NCBI GenBank assembly: GCA_016716405.1
Contig: JADJWK010000001.1
Coordinates: 1,736,001 to 1,800,000 of the forward strand
DNA: 64,000 nt
Source: Candidatus Melainabacteria bacterium
Lineage (GTDB): Bacteria > Cyanobacteriota > Vampirovibrionia > Obscuribacterales > Obscuribacteraceae
Direction: 5' to 3'
In this document: in pieces, positions 8,857 to 18,297 of the stretch
Numbering within the stretch: the stretch's first letter is position 1
Layout of the letters: each line of letters starts with the position of its first letter
The notes under the pieces: generated by a model
Told to the model about the DNA's origin: nothing
Databases searched by the model: none
What the model saw: only the letters and a program-made list of their open reading frames with translations
Program-made: the position numbers and the translations under genes

Positions 8857-10590
8857 TCACTTTAACTCTTTCAGGGCTTGTTTGGCGGTGCTGGCTTTCG
8901 TCCCCGCGATGCCGTCTTCGAGGCAGAGCTCGAAGAAACGCCCGGCTTCTTGATCTTTGCCTTCGTCCCTGAGCAGCCTGGCCAGCTCGAAGGCTACCGT
9001 GGCCACTGTCTTTCCGTCTCCGGTGCCGGCCCTCAGCGCCGCGATAGCTTTCTGGGTGGATCCCTGATTGCGATAATAGTCTGCCAGGGCAAGAACGACG
9101 TCGGCTTCGCCAGGTGCCATGGCACGAGCTTTCTCCAGAATACCGAGGCTGGCTTTGCCCTTGCCTTCCGCCTCGAGAATCCTGGCGGAGATCACCGTTG
9201 CCTCCACATTGCCCGGCTCCTGCGCCAGGACTCGATCGACAGCGGCTCTGGCAGTGCTTACCTGACCGCCTTTGAGATCGCAGAGGCTCCTGGCCAGGAG
9301 CGCCTCGGGATTGTCTGCGTCTTGCTTGAGAGCCTCCCCGGCAAGAGCCAGGGCCTTCTCCATTTTCTGTCTCTCCGGTGCCTCTATGAGCACCGCTCTC
9401 GCTTCCAGGGCCCTGGCGCTGGATTGAGAGTCCAGGCTGCGCGCCGCCTCTCTTGCTTCGCTGATGGCTTGCTCGCTATCCTCTTGCTTGAGATAGATTC
9501 TGGCCAGCTCGATATGGGCGGGGGCGAAGAGCTGATCGTCCCTCAAGGCGGACTGCAGAGAGTCCAGGGCTTTCTTGTAGAGGCCGTCCCGGCTCTCGAT
9601 CACCCCGCGGGCAAGAAGAGCGAGGGGCTCATCTGTGTCCGGCGTGTTCTTGAAAATCGATTCCACCACCTTCCGCGCTTCGCCGCTCTTGCCTAGCTTG
9701 AGCTGGCAGAGCGCCACCAGGGCCTGGCTGTCAGTATTCCCTGCGGGAAGACTCCCGGCTATCCGGAGGCTCTCTTTATAGCGCTTGCTGAAATACAGGG
9801 CTTTGGCCTTCACCGCAAGAACCGCTCTGTTGTCCGGATAGCTGGCGAGGACTCTCTCGGCGGCTTTGAGAGCCTCTTGATGAGCGCCCCGGCGCTCGGC
9901 TTCCTCGGCGATGACGATAAAGAACTCGGGCTCCAGGGAGTCGTCCGCCAGCAGGCTTTTGAGCTCCTGACGCATGGCGGTCATCTGTCCCTGACTGTGG
10001 AGACTGGCTATGGTTCGCAGCCGGGCCGCCCGGGACTCGGGCTCCAGACAGGCGGCTTTGCTGGCGCAGGAGCGGGCTTTCTCGTTGTCGCCCAGCTCCG
10101 TATAAAGATTGGCAAGGGCCGACCAGGCCTCATAACTGGTCGGATCGAGCCCGGTGAGGCTCTCGAAAGCCCGGGCGGCGCCGGCCTTGTCCCCGGCAGC
10201 CATGAGACAGACGCCGAGCTGGAGATTGGCGGTCTGAGAGTCCGGCGCCAGGCGCACCGCCTCGCCTGCAGCGGCGGCTGCTTTCGCCTGGGAGCCCGGC
10301 TGTCTCAAGAGGATGGTCGAGAGAAGCACATGATATCGAGCGCTTCCGGCGCAGAGGTTCTTGTTTTTGGAGAGGAGATCCAGGGCGTCCATGCTTTTTC
10401 CCCGCCCGAAAAGCGAGGCTGCCGAATCGATCAGGCTCTTGCACTCGGGAGTTTCGGCTGCCGGCCGGCTGGCGGCCGGGACGGACGCTTGCTCCGGAGC
10501 TTTTTTGCGGGCGCATGCCGGCTCGCTTGCGCCGGTCAGGAGCATGAGAGCAATGAGAAGCGAAGCGAATCCAATTTGAGTATCATTCAT
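8857..10590 (-). CDS. Secreted TPR-repeat protein
   Basis: About 577 aa. ATG 10590 gives a good Sec signal peptide (MNDTQIGFASLLIALMLLTG, cleavage likely after ACA). Five codons upstream there is an in-frame TTG at 10605. The rest is a solenoid of TPR-like 34-residue helical pairs, for example in the segments AVRLAPDSQTANLQLGVCLM, AALRDDQLFAPAHIELARIY and AGEALKQDADNPEALLARSL. Probably periplasmic or cell-surface scaffolding; partner unknown. It diverges from another secreted TPR gene whose ATG is only 5 bp away. Confidence 0.85.
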   Translation of the reverse strand: MNDTQIGFASLLIALMLLTGASEPACARKKAPEQASVPAASRPAAETPECKSLIDSAASLFGRGKSMDALDLLSKNKNLCAGSARYHVLLSTILLRQPGSQAKAAAAAGEAVRLAPDSQTANLQLGVCLMAAGDKAGAARAFESLTGLDPTSYEAWSALANLYTELGDNEKARSCASKAACLEPESRAARLRTIASLHSQGQMTAMRQELKSLLADDSLEPEFFIVIAEEAERRGAHQEALKAAERVLASYPDNRAVLAVKAKALYFSKRYKESLRIAGSLPAGNTDSQALVALCQLKLGKSGEARKVVESIFKNTPDTDEPLALLARGVIESRDGLYKKALDSLQSALRDDQLFAPAHIELARIYLKQEDSEQAISEAREAARSLDSQSSARALEARAVLIEAPERQKMEKALALAGEALKQDADNPEALLARSLCDLKGGQVSTARAAVDRVLAQEPGNVEATVISARILEAEGKGKASLGILEKARAMAPGEADVVLALADYYRNQGSTQKAIAALRAGTGDGKTVATVAFELARLLRDEGKDQEAGRFFELCLEDGIAGTKASTAKQALKELK

Positions 10591-10595
10591 TTTGT

Positions 10596-11696
10596 ATGAG
10601 CTCAAAGAACAGCTTCCATTCTAGACGACTTTTCGCTTCCCTAGCCCTCGCCCTGCTCCTTGCCCCGGGCTCGGCCCGTGCGTCCGATAACGGCTCGGGC
10701 GATGATCCGCTCTTGCGCCAGGCCCGATCCGCCTGCCAGGCAGGGCAGCTAGACGAGGCAGCCAGCCTGGCTCGCCGGGTGATCTCGGTCTCCTCATCGC
10801 CCTCGGCTGTGAGCGGCGCCTATCTTCTTCTGGGGCGGATCGAGCACCGGCGGGGCTCTCTGGATCGGGCCGCGAGCGCTTATCGCAAAGCCCTGGAGAT
10901 CTCTCCCCGGGACGAGCAGGCCATGTTCGATCTGGGTGTGGCTCTTTTCGACAAGAAGGACTACCAGGGGGCGGCTGACTGTTTTCAGAAAGCGGTGCGG
11001 CGCAAGGCGAGCAATGCCGAGTATCAATTCAATCTCGCTCTCAGTCTCGAGCGTCTCGGCCGCAAGAGCGAAGCCATGAGCGGTTTCGAGAAAGCCGCCA
11101 GGCTCGACGCCACCAGCGCCGCCGCTCATTTCAGCCTCGGGCGCATTCATCAAACCAACGGCGAGCTCGAGAAGGCATGTGAAGAGTATCAGACCGCTAT
11201 CGCTATCGATCCCAATTTCGTGGACGCCTATAACAACCTTGGTGTCGCTTATGGTGACATGGGCAAATACCCCGAGTCCGTCGCCGAGTTTCAGAAGGCT
11301 CTCAAGATCGACCCTGGCTATTCCATTGCCAGGAAGAATCTCGGCTATGCCCAGGCTCACACCAGTCTCGGTATCAGTTATTTTGGCCGGGGCGATCTGG
11401 ACAAGGCTTCCGGGGAGTTCAAAAAGGCCCTGGACATCGACCCTGATTACGCCGATGCTCACTATAACCTGGGCCTCGTCTATCATAAGCGGGGATTGAT
11501 GACCGAGGCAATGGAAGAGTATCAGAAGTCAATCGATCTCGATCCGCGCAATCCCAGACCGTACAACAATCTGGGTGTGGCTTACGCAGCGGCGGGGCGC
11601 AAAGAGGACGCCCGCGCTCAATACAAGAAAGCACTGGAGCTCGATCCGGCTTTTGCCGAGGCAGTCAAGAATCTGGCCATTCTCAACAGTCCCTGA
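10596..11696 (+). CDS. Secreted TPR-repeat protein
   Basis: 366 aa. A Sec signal peptide (basic start HSRRLF, hydrophobic core SLALALLLAPG, cleavage near ARA-SD) is followed by about eight canonical TPRs from residue 40 to the end, with clear repeat lines such as DAYNNLGVAYGDMGKYPESV, ADAHYNLGLVYHKRGLM and RPYNNLGVAYAAAGRKEDAR. Likely a periplasmic or exported interaction scaffold. Its ATG 10596 sits head-to-head with the minus-strand TPR gene. No Shine-Dalgarno is visible within the 15 bases before it. Confidence 0.87.
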   Translation: MSSKNSFHSRRLFASLALALLLAPGSARASDNGSGDDPLLRQARSACQAGQLDEAASLARRVISVSSSPSAVSGAYLLLGRIEHRRGSLDRAASAYRKALEISPRDEQAMFDLGVALFDKKDYQGAADCFQKAVRRKASNAEYQFNLALSLERLGRKSEAMSGFEKAARLDATSAAAHFSLGRIHQTNGELEKACEEYQTAIAIDPNFVDAYNNLGVAYGDMGKYPESVAEFQKALKIDPGYSIARKNLGYAQAHTSLGISYFGRGDLDKASGEFKKALDIDPDYADAHYNLGLVYHKRGLMTEAMEEYQKSIDLDPRNPRPYNNLGVAYAAAGRKEDARAQYKKALELDPAFAEAVKNLAILNSP

Positions 11697-11714
11697 TCCG
11701 GTCCTTATCTAGTT

Positions 11715-12287
11715 TCAGCGCCAGTCTTCTCTCAGGGAGAGCTTTTCTTTGATTGCCTGTCTGATCTGGGGCAGCTCGAGCTCCCGGGCGAGAGCGCGCC
11801 ACATCTTTTTGCGCGAGCCCGCGCGAAATGCCAGGTGCATGCCGTGCTCCTTCAGAACGGTGAAGGCTTCCTCTCGCCAGAGAAGCTGGCACATCGAATA
11901 GGGATCGACTTTCCAGTTCCGGCGGCTTGGCCAGATCTCGTTGAGCTGAGCCCGACCTTCCCTGTCTTCGCTGACACAGATCAGCCCCCACCAGGACGGG
12001 ACGATCGCCATGGCTTCTTTCACATGTCTCTGATCGCAGACCAGGGTCATTCGATCGAATACCCGGCAATAATTCTCTTGCTGAGAAGGCAGACGATTGA
12101 GATTATCTGACGCGCTTTTGATCTCGAAGCCGTGCAACTCGTCGTCGATGAGAGCCAGATCGACCCGAAAGCTCCCTTCGAGCACACCCAGCTCATCCAC
12201 TATGAGAGGCTGTCTCGCCAGGTCGACGACATGCTCGTGGAGATAGATATGTAGAGCGATTCGGACGTCCAGTTCTTTCACCCCCAT
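11715..12287 (-). CDS. sce7726 family protein (PD-(D/E)XK nuclease-like)
   Basis: 190 aa. It resembles the sce7726 family, whose core looks like a PD-(D/E)XK nuclease fold: FRVDLALIDDELHGFEIKSASDN (about 41-63) supplies the D and the E-x-K of the catalytic pattern. The N-terminus MGVKELDVRIALHIYL and the later ENYCRVFDRMTLVCDQRH match the family style. Biochemical role is unestablished. It lies alone between TPR genes, with no recognisable partner such as a toxin, methylase or defence gene. Confidence 0.72.
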   Translation of the reverse strand: MGVKELDVRIALHIYLHEHVVDLARQPLIVDELGVLEGSFRVDLALIDDELHGFEIKSASDNLNRLPSQQENYCRVFDRMTLVCDQRHVKEAMAIVPSWWGLICVSEDREGRAQLNEIWPSRRNWKVDPYSMCQLLWREEAFTVLKEHGMHLAFRAGSRKKMWRALARELELPQIRQAIKEKLSLREDWR

Positions 12288-12301
12288 ATTATATTTGAGG
12301 T

Positions 12302-13996
12302 ATGGCAGGACTCGATCTCAAGTCAATCGCGATTTCGTTTTTTCTGGTCTTGCTCGCGCCAGGGCAGCTGCTCGATGGAGCCTGCGTCCATGCGCAGATC
12401 GACTCGCTTGCAGGCGATTCTGCTTCCGACAAGCTGTTGCACGCATTGTCGGTCGTCGACTCTCCCGTCGGCTCCCGGGATTACTCGAATAGAGGCGCCG
12501 TGCGGGCACGAGCGGGTGATCTCGCAGGCGCCCTCGAAGACTTCGAGAAGGCGATCCGTTTGGACCCGGATAATGCCGAGGCCTATAGCGGTCGTGGATA
12601 TTTGCGAGTTTATCAGGGCGACTACAGGGGGTCGCTTCCCGACTTCTCTAAATCGATCGCTCTCGATCCCGGCTATGCTCCCGCTTATTGCGGACGGGGG
12701 CAAGCCCGGGCGGAGCTGGGCAACGAGAAAGAGGCGCTTGGCGACTTCAGCCGGGCCATCGAGCTTGATCCGGAAAATGCCGAGATGTATATATTTCGCG
12801 GTTACCACCTCGGACGGAAGGGCGAAAAAGAGAAGGCGATCGCCGATTTCGACCTGACCATCCGGCTCGATCCTGACAATGCGCTGGCGTACTGCTACCG
12901 CGGCGCCTCGCGCGAGGCCGTGAAAGACAAACGAGGCGCCATAGAAGACTACGACAAGGTGATCAGGTTCGATCCCGATTATGCGTGGGCTTATTATCGC
13001 CGCGGGCAGAATCGCGATGCTCTGGGTGATCGAAACGGAGCGATTGCCGATTTCAATCAGTACATCCGCTTATTGCCGAGAGATCCATGGGGTTACCGAG
13101 CCCGTGGTTTCACACGCTATGAGATGGGCGATTGCAAAGGAGCGATAGCCGACTACACCGGAGCGATAGCGCTGGAAGCACATGATCCATGGACCTTCAG
13201 TGCCCGCGGATGCGCGCGCGCCAGGGTCGGTGACACCAGGGGTGCTGTCAGGGATTACCGGGTGGCAGCGCGTCTGGAGAAACGCAAGTTGCTCTCGAGG
13301 ATCGAAAAAAGGGAAGAAGGCTCAGCCGGCCAGGATAGAATCTGTGATATCAGCCGGGATATACGATTGATAAGCGATCCCGAGATCTACGAATACTGCG
13401 CCAGAACATTTGCCGCGGCAAAAATGCGGTTCGGTGAGCCTCGTGTCTCCATAAAGCAGTTGTTTCTGTTTCACCGGCCCGGACCGGGGTGCCAGACCAT
13501 ACTCATGGATGCCGAGAAAGGCATCTTCTGTATATTCATCGCCAATAAAGAGACGGATGATTGCTTTTACGGAAACCTCGGACACGAGATCGGTCACCTT
13601 TTCAATGCTCGTCTTTGCGATCCGTACATCGAGGGGTTGTGTAGCGTCTTCGGCGAGGGTGCGATTGGAGGCGATGACCGCGGAGGCAGAGTGAGGCGTG
13701 ATGCGTTCAGAGACCTTGTCGTCGGTAGCCCGTTCTATTCGGAGACCTATCTGATGATCAAGGAAATCGAGTCGGCCGTTGGTCCTGAGAGGGTGGCGAG
13801 CCTTTTCGACTGCGCCGAAGAGAAGCCTTCGGGCTGGATGCACATCAACATAGACAGGTGGCTGGCAGGCTTGCCTGACTCGGAGCGCGCCGCTGCTGGC
13901 GATATCATAATGAAGTATGCCGATTCTATAGAGAAGACGATGCCAAAGACAGGAGAGTATTTTTTCTCACGTCCGGACAGGCGGGTCAGGCGTTGA
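12302..13996 (+). CDS. TPR protein with C-terminal HEXXH metalloprotease-like domain
   Basis: 564 aa. ATG 12302 gives a signal peptide (AISFFLVLLAPGQLL). About eight TPRs follow (residues about 60-330), with repeat lines like NAEAYSGRGYLRVYQGDYRG and NALAYCYRGASREAVKDKRG. The C-terminal 220 residues are not TPR. They contain GNLGHEIGHLF (HEXXH at about 427-431) and a glutamate 12 residues after the second histidine (DPYIEG), which could be the third zinc ligand. I infer an exported zinc protease with a TPR recognition region. The downstream gene is on the same strand, with its own predicted promoter. Confidence 0.78.
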   Translation: MAGLDLKSIAISFFLVLLAPGQLLDGACVHAQIDSLAGDSASDKLLHALSVVDSPVGSRDYSNRGAVRARAGDLAGALEDFEKAIRLDPDNAEAYSGRGYLRVYQGDYRGSLPDFSKSIALDPGYAPAYCGRGQARAELGNEKEALGDFSRAIELDPENAEMYIFRGYHLGRKGEKEKAIADFDLTIRLDPDNALAYCYRGASREAVKDKRGAIEDYDKVIRFDPDYAWAYYRRGQNRDALGDRNGAIADFNQYIRLLPRDPWGYRARGFTRYEMGDCKGAIADYTGAIALEAHDPWTFSARGCARARVGDTRGAVRDYRVAARLEKRKLLSRIEKREEGSAGQDRICDISRDIRLISDPEIYEYCARTFAAAKMRFGEPRVSIKQLFLFHRPGPGCQTILMDAEKGIFCIFIANKETDDCFYGNLGHEIGHLFNARLCDPYIEGLCSVFGEGAIGGDDRGGRVRRDAFRDLVVGSPFYSETYLMIKEIESAVGPERVASLFDCAEEKPSGWMHINIDRWLAGLPDSERAAAGDIIMKYADSIEKTMPKTGEYFFSRPDRRVRR

Positions 13997-14006
13997 GACG
14001 ACCAGA

Positions 14007-14024
14007 AATCGCAATATTGCGATT
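14007..14024. promoter_or_regulatory. Perfect 18-bp palindrome upstream of the TPR kinase
   Basis: AATCGCAATATTGCGATT is exactly self-complementary with no loop. It is not followed by a T-run, so a terminator for the preceding gene is less likely than a dimeric regulator site. It lies immediately upstream of the candidate -35 at 14029. Confidence 0.5.
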
Positions 14025-14028
14025 CCTC

Positions 14029-14056
14029 TTGCTCAGACCTGCCCATCTGATATAAC
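14029..14056 (+). promoter_or_regulatory. Candidate promoter giving a near-leaderless kinase mRNA
   Basis: TTGCTC at 14029-14034, a 16-nt spacer, then TATAAC at 14051-14056. The expected transcription start would be about 14062-14064, at or next to ATG 14064, and no Shine-Dalgarno precedes that ATG. Confidence 0.5.
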
Positions 14057-14063
14057 TCTAGCA

Positions 14064-16786
14064 ATGGAAGAGCAAGAGAAGCTGAAAGACAAGGCTTGCG
14101 AGCCGAGATTGAGAGAGGTGCGCCAGGAGGACACGGTTCTTCGCAACGATGCGCCGGCACCCTCGGATTCGAAAGCCATTGGCGGCGGCGGTCAGGCGGT
14201 GATCGGCTCGACCCTGGCGGCAATATCTATGTGGAGGAGCTCATCGGTAAAGGCGGCATGAGCTCGGTCTTCAAGGGACGCCACACCCAGATCGACAGAC
14301 CGGTGGCTGTGAAAGTCATGCACGAGCACCTGGTCAGCGAAGAGAACGCCCTCCTCCGCTTTCAAAAGGAGGCCCAGGCTGCGGGCAAGCTCGACCATCC
14401 GAATATAGTCAAAGTCGCTGATTTCAGGGTCGGTGAAGGTGGTTTTTCCTTCCTGGTCATGGACTATGTTCCGGGCGTCTCTCTCGCCCAGGCGATCCGC
14501 AAACAGGGACTCCTGAGTTGCAGCCAGGCGGTGGATATTTTCAGCCAGGCCTGCGACGCTCTCCAGCACGCCCACAGTCACGGGGTGATCCACAGGGATC
14601 TCAAGCCGAGCAATATCATGCTGGTCGACTCCGAGAGCGAGGACGGCAAGCCCCAGGTCAAGCTCCTGGATTTCGGCATCGCCAAGATCCTTCCCCAGCA
14701 CGGCGGCAGCGGCCAGAAGCTCACCCAGACCGGAGAAGTCTTCGGAAGCCCCCTCTATATGAGCCCGGAGCAGTGCATGGGCAAAGCTCTCGATGCTCGT
14801 TCGGACATCTATTCGATGGGCTGTCTCATGTACGAGACTCTTACCGGGACGCCGCCGATTGTCGGCGCCAATACTTTCGAGACTTTTTTCAAGCACACCA
14901 CCGAGATGCCGGCGAGCATCAAGACTCACCGCTCGGATCTCGCTAATTATCGCGAGATCGACGCCATAATTCTGAAAGCCATGGCCAAGAATCCCGCCGA
15001 CCGGTATCAGACCATGGCGGAGCTGAAAGCCGATCTCCTGGCTCTTCTCGAGGAGAAGGACAGGGGCTTTCTCGAGAAAGCCCGAGAGAATATGGAGCTT
15101 GCCCGACGCCGGGGAAGCGCCAGAAAGGCTGTGTTACCGCTGCCTGCCATAATCGCCGGGGCGATGGTCCTGGTAGCCCTGGTGATTTTAGCAGGCGGCG
15201 GCGGCGCCCTGTTCTTCAAACAGCCTGGCTGGCAGGAGCTCTACACCGAAGGACAGGAGAGGGTCGACGCCGGGCAGTATGAGAAAGCAGCCCGGTATTT
15301 CCAGTCGGCTCTGGCTTTGTCGAGCCAGGACAAGAAATCGGAAAAGGCTGTCTTGCGTGAGCTCCGGGATCTGGCACTGATAGCCGGTGAGAATCCCGAG
15401 ACTTTCGATCGCGAGCTCAAGAGCCGCCGCAATCAGGATCTGAGCCAGGCGAGAAAGGACCTGTCCGCGCTCGTATCACGTTTCGAGCGTGCCACCGCCG
15501 AAGAGAGGATTCAGGTCGCTCACGAGATCAATGAGAAAATTGCCGCGCTGGTCTACGGCGATGCCGGGGATCGTAGCCTGGCCGGGCAGACCCTGGAGAA
15601 AACCATCGAGTCCCTTGAAGAAGGACCCGGCAAGCTTTCGACCGCCATGGGCAGGTCTCTGCACAATCGTGCCTATATAGATTACGTGGAGGGCCGCTAT
15701 CGAGAAGCGACCAGCGGATTCAAACGGGCCGCCGATGTATACAGGCAGATTGGAAGCGGCGGCGAAGCTCGGTCTTATCTGCTCTACACATTGCAGTGGC
15801 TGGCCAGCTCAGCCGGACGCCAGGGCGACCATGAGCTGGCGCGGAAGTCCCTGGAGGAGAAACTCGCATTGTCCCGCAGCAGTGCCAGCCCCGGCGCTAT
15901 GAATGTGGTGAGCAACAATGTCCAGGTGGCGATGAGCAAGCTCAAGTTCGCCGAGTTCTATTTTTACACAGAGAAAGGCAAGTACAGGGATCTGGACAGA
16001 GCCCTGGAGAACGCCCGGGAAGCGCTTCGTATCTTCGAGAACGCCGAAGAGAAAGACCCGGTGCAGCTTGCCAACACGCACTATATCATCGGCGCGATTC
16101 TGCTCGAGCGCAGGGACCTGTCCGGTGCCCGAGAGAACTTCCTGGAATCGGTGCGAACTTTCGAGACTCTCAAAGAGCGAGACAGCGGCTGCTTCGTAGA
16201 GGCGCTCAGGCTCCTCGGCCAGACTTATGAGAACGAGAAGAAACCCGAGCTGGCCCTGCCTCTCTATATCCGTGCTCTGGCAATCGGGCTCGGGATCACT
16301 CCTCAGCCTCAAGCCTCCATCGACGCTCTTCTCTCGCGTCTGGACAGCGAAGCCGTGCGAGGCTCCACTACTTATCGACAGGTGATCTTCAGGCTCATGG
16401 AAGAGAAATTGAGGGTCGACCGCGAGCGAGCCGGCAAGAAGAGCGAGGCTGTAGTGCGGGATCTCAGACGTCTGGCTGATTTGAATCGCAGGGACGGCCA
16501 GCTCGGGAGGGCTCTCGAGCTGGTGGACGAGGCTCTCTCCCTGAATCCTTCTTCAGGCTGGCTCGAAGTAGGATTGCTCACCGATCGGGCTCTCTACCTG
16601 TTCGACACCAGGAAAAAGATAGAGGCAGAAGAGACGATTGCCCGGGCGCGCCTCAAGGCTGCCGAGCTGGATGTCTCTATCGACAGGTACGGGGAACTCG
16701 GTCGTCTCAAAGGCGCCATCGAGGCCAGGGGGCTCGAGAAGGACTTCGGCGGGCTCTCTAGAAAAGGCGATCAGAATAGACTCTGA
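14064..16786 (+). CDS. Ser/Thr protein kinase with TPR C-terminal region (apparent N-terminal frameshift)
   Basis: Hanks-type kinase: glycine loop IGKGGMSSVFKG, catalytic lysine in VAVKVMHEHL, catalytic loop HRDLKPSN, DFG in KLLDFGIAKI and activation segment GSPLYMSPEQ. A single membrane helix follows (about 14 kb into the kinase C-side, bases 15145-15222), then an extracytoplasmic TPR/coiled region. The kinase frame begins only at TTG 14096 and opens with unlikely Arg/Gly/Cys-rich sequence. The sensible N-terminus is in another frame, from ATG 14064 (MEEQEKLKDK) to QAVIGSTL at about 14211. It would join GGNIYVEELIGKG if one base were restored near 14210-14216. Either a 1-base indel (mutation or assembly error) or a start inside the kinase frame. 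Confidence 0.85.
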
Positions 16787-16836
16787 GCGGGTATATAAAT
16801 AGTCAGGTTTAGTATGGGTGTGGAGCCGGCCTTACT

Positions 16837-17643
16837 ATGAAAAGACAAGTCAGATCGAATGAGGGAGCAGCCCTTACAGCTGAATTCGCTCCGGCGTTGT
16901 TTGTTTTCTTCCTGATCATTCTCTTTCCTCTGATCAATCTCATCGGAATGGCCACCGGCGCATCGGTCGTCTATTTCGTCGCCGGGCAGACAGCCATCAG
17001 CGCCGGCAATGCTGCTTCCTATGCCAGTGCCCTCGATCAGGTACAGTCCACGGCCAACACGCTTACCTCCTCCGGATTCGGGCAATTCGCCAGGTTGCAG
17101 CCGGTGGGCGGCTACAATGGCTGTGGTGTCGACCTGTACACAACCCAGACCAGCGTCACAAGCAGCAATGTCGTCACCTCGGAGCCGAACACCCCGCTGG
17201 CGGTGAATCCGGACACCAGCAATAATCTCTACAGCTACGACACGGTCGCTACCTACGATGTCGGCCCTTTCGTCAATATGGGCGCCATGCCTTTCATCGG
17301 GGGGATTCCCGGGGTGGGCCGGCCTGCCCGTTTGACTTTCAGCGCCAGCCGCAATATCGAGCACCCGGATGGGCTAACGGGGATCGGCTCGGTCAGTAAT
17401 CCGCCTGCCGGCGGCTCCGATCCTCCTTCGGGCGGCATCGGGGTGACGACGCCCAACCCGGGCGGTGGTGGCGGACCAACGGTCATACCTCCCGGCTCCG
17501 GCGGCGGCCCCACCGGTGGTGGCAACTCGAATCCCGGCGGCGGCGGCGGGCCTACATCCTTGCCTCCCGGCTCGGGCATTACGGGAGGTGGCATTGGAAG
17601 TGACCCCGGCGGCGGTGGCGGACCTGAATCGGCCGGTCAGTAG
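16837..17643 (+). CDS. TadE/TadG-like membrane-anchored protein with Pro/Gly-rich tail
   Basis: 268 aa. The N-terminus has the pseudopilin-like TadE pattern: NEGAALTAEFAPALFVFFLI, with a glutamate just ahead of a long hydrophobic helix. A Ser/Thr/Asn-rich extracytoplasmic part follows (about 60-180), then a low-complexity tail of PGGGGGP and PPGSG units (about 190-268). I infer an exported, single-helix-anchored protein, possibly a minor component of a Tad-type pilus or a surface adhesin. No other tad gene is nearby. It follows the kinase gene by 50 bp and ends 4 nt from the convergent PAS-like gene. Confidence 0.65.
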   Translation: MKRQVRSNEGAALTAEFAPALFVFFLIILFPLINLIGMATGASVVYFVAGQTAISAGNAASYASALDQVQSTANTLTSSGFGQFARLQPVGGYNGCGVDLYTTQTSVTSSNVVTSEPNTPLAVNPDTSNNLYSYDTVATYDVGPFVNMGAMPFIGGIPGVGRPARLTFSASRNIEHPDGLTGIGSVSNPPAGGSDPPSGGIGVTTPNPGGGGGPTVIPPGSGGGPTGGGNSNPGGGGGPTSLPPGSGITGGGIGSDPGGGGGPESAGQ

Positions 17644-17647
17644 TCGT

Positions 17648-18010
17648 TCACTCGGTGGTCGTGTAGATCAAGTTTACGGTTCGTTTGTGCATCTCGATGG
17701 CCGGTGCCAGGACCATGGCGGCCTCCACATTGCCGTCGCTGATGCGGAGCCGGACCCGGCCTATATAGCCCAGCCGATCCTGCTCCAGGTGCCGGAGGGT
17801 CTCGCTGTTCGCACCTACCAGCGCAGAGATGTGCTCTCCGCACATGTTCTGCTCCATAAGAGAGGCGGTCCATTCGTCGAAAGATTCGATCATCCCCCTT
17901 CGATCGAGACAGATGGTCCCGATTGGCAGGGTCTCCATAGTGATCCGGCAATGATGGGTCCTTGCCTTGAGGAGGAGACTTGTGAGCTCTTTCGGCTTGA
18001 GTTTAGGCAT
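17648..18010 (-). CDS. Small PAS-like domain protein
   Basis: 120 aa, ATG 18010 with AGGAG 5 nt upstream; an in-frame upstream start at 18028 is less well placed. The stretch METLPIGTICLDRRGMIESFDEWTASLM looks like the beginning of a PAS domain (core beta strands with LPIGxxxLDxxGxI), followed by RLGYIGRVRLRISDG. No output domain is attached, so if it is PAS it is a stand-alone sensor or a degenerate one. Function unknown. A 30-bp palindrome lies about 110 bp upstream. Confidence 0.6.
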   Translation of the reverse strand: MPKLKPKELTSLLLKARTHHCRITMETLPIGTICLDRRGMIESFDEWTASLMEQNMCGEHISALVGANSETLRHLEQDRLGYIGRVRLRISDGNVEAAMVLAPAIEMHKRTVNLIYTTTE

Positions 18011-18118
18011 TCGGACTCCTGACGGCACCCACGGCTGGCGCCCCGCAGCGACCCGCCCTGCAGGAAAAAAGCAGGCAGGCTGGCGCGCCCGTCCTGTACA
18101 ACGGGCACCGGTGTCGAT

Positions 18119-18148
18119 GATCTTTTCACCGTATATGGTGAAAAGATC
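18119..18148. promoter_or_regulatory. Inverted repeat, probable operator
   Basis: GATCTTTTCACC (18119-18130), a 6-base centre GTATAT, and GGTGAAAAGATC (18137-18148) form 12-bp perfect arms; the centre is itself nearly palindromic. No T-run follows. It sits upstream of the PAS-like gene (start 18010) and beyond the 3' end of the nucleotidase gene, so an operator for the former is the simplest reading. Confidence 0.5.
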
Positions 18149-18297
18149 GATTTCCTTTCGATTGCAGGCAGAGCCAACCTCCGCTCACGAATCCCGTGAA
18201 CCTTGAGTTGATGCGGTTCTGTCTGGCGAGCGAATTGCGTGAGCTTACACTGCACGCAGTACCATTATCTCAAGTCCTTGTGGAAAATCCGTGGCAG

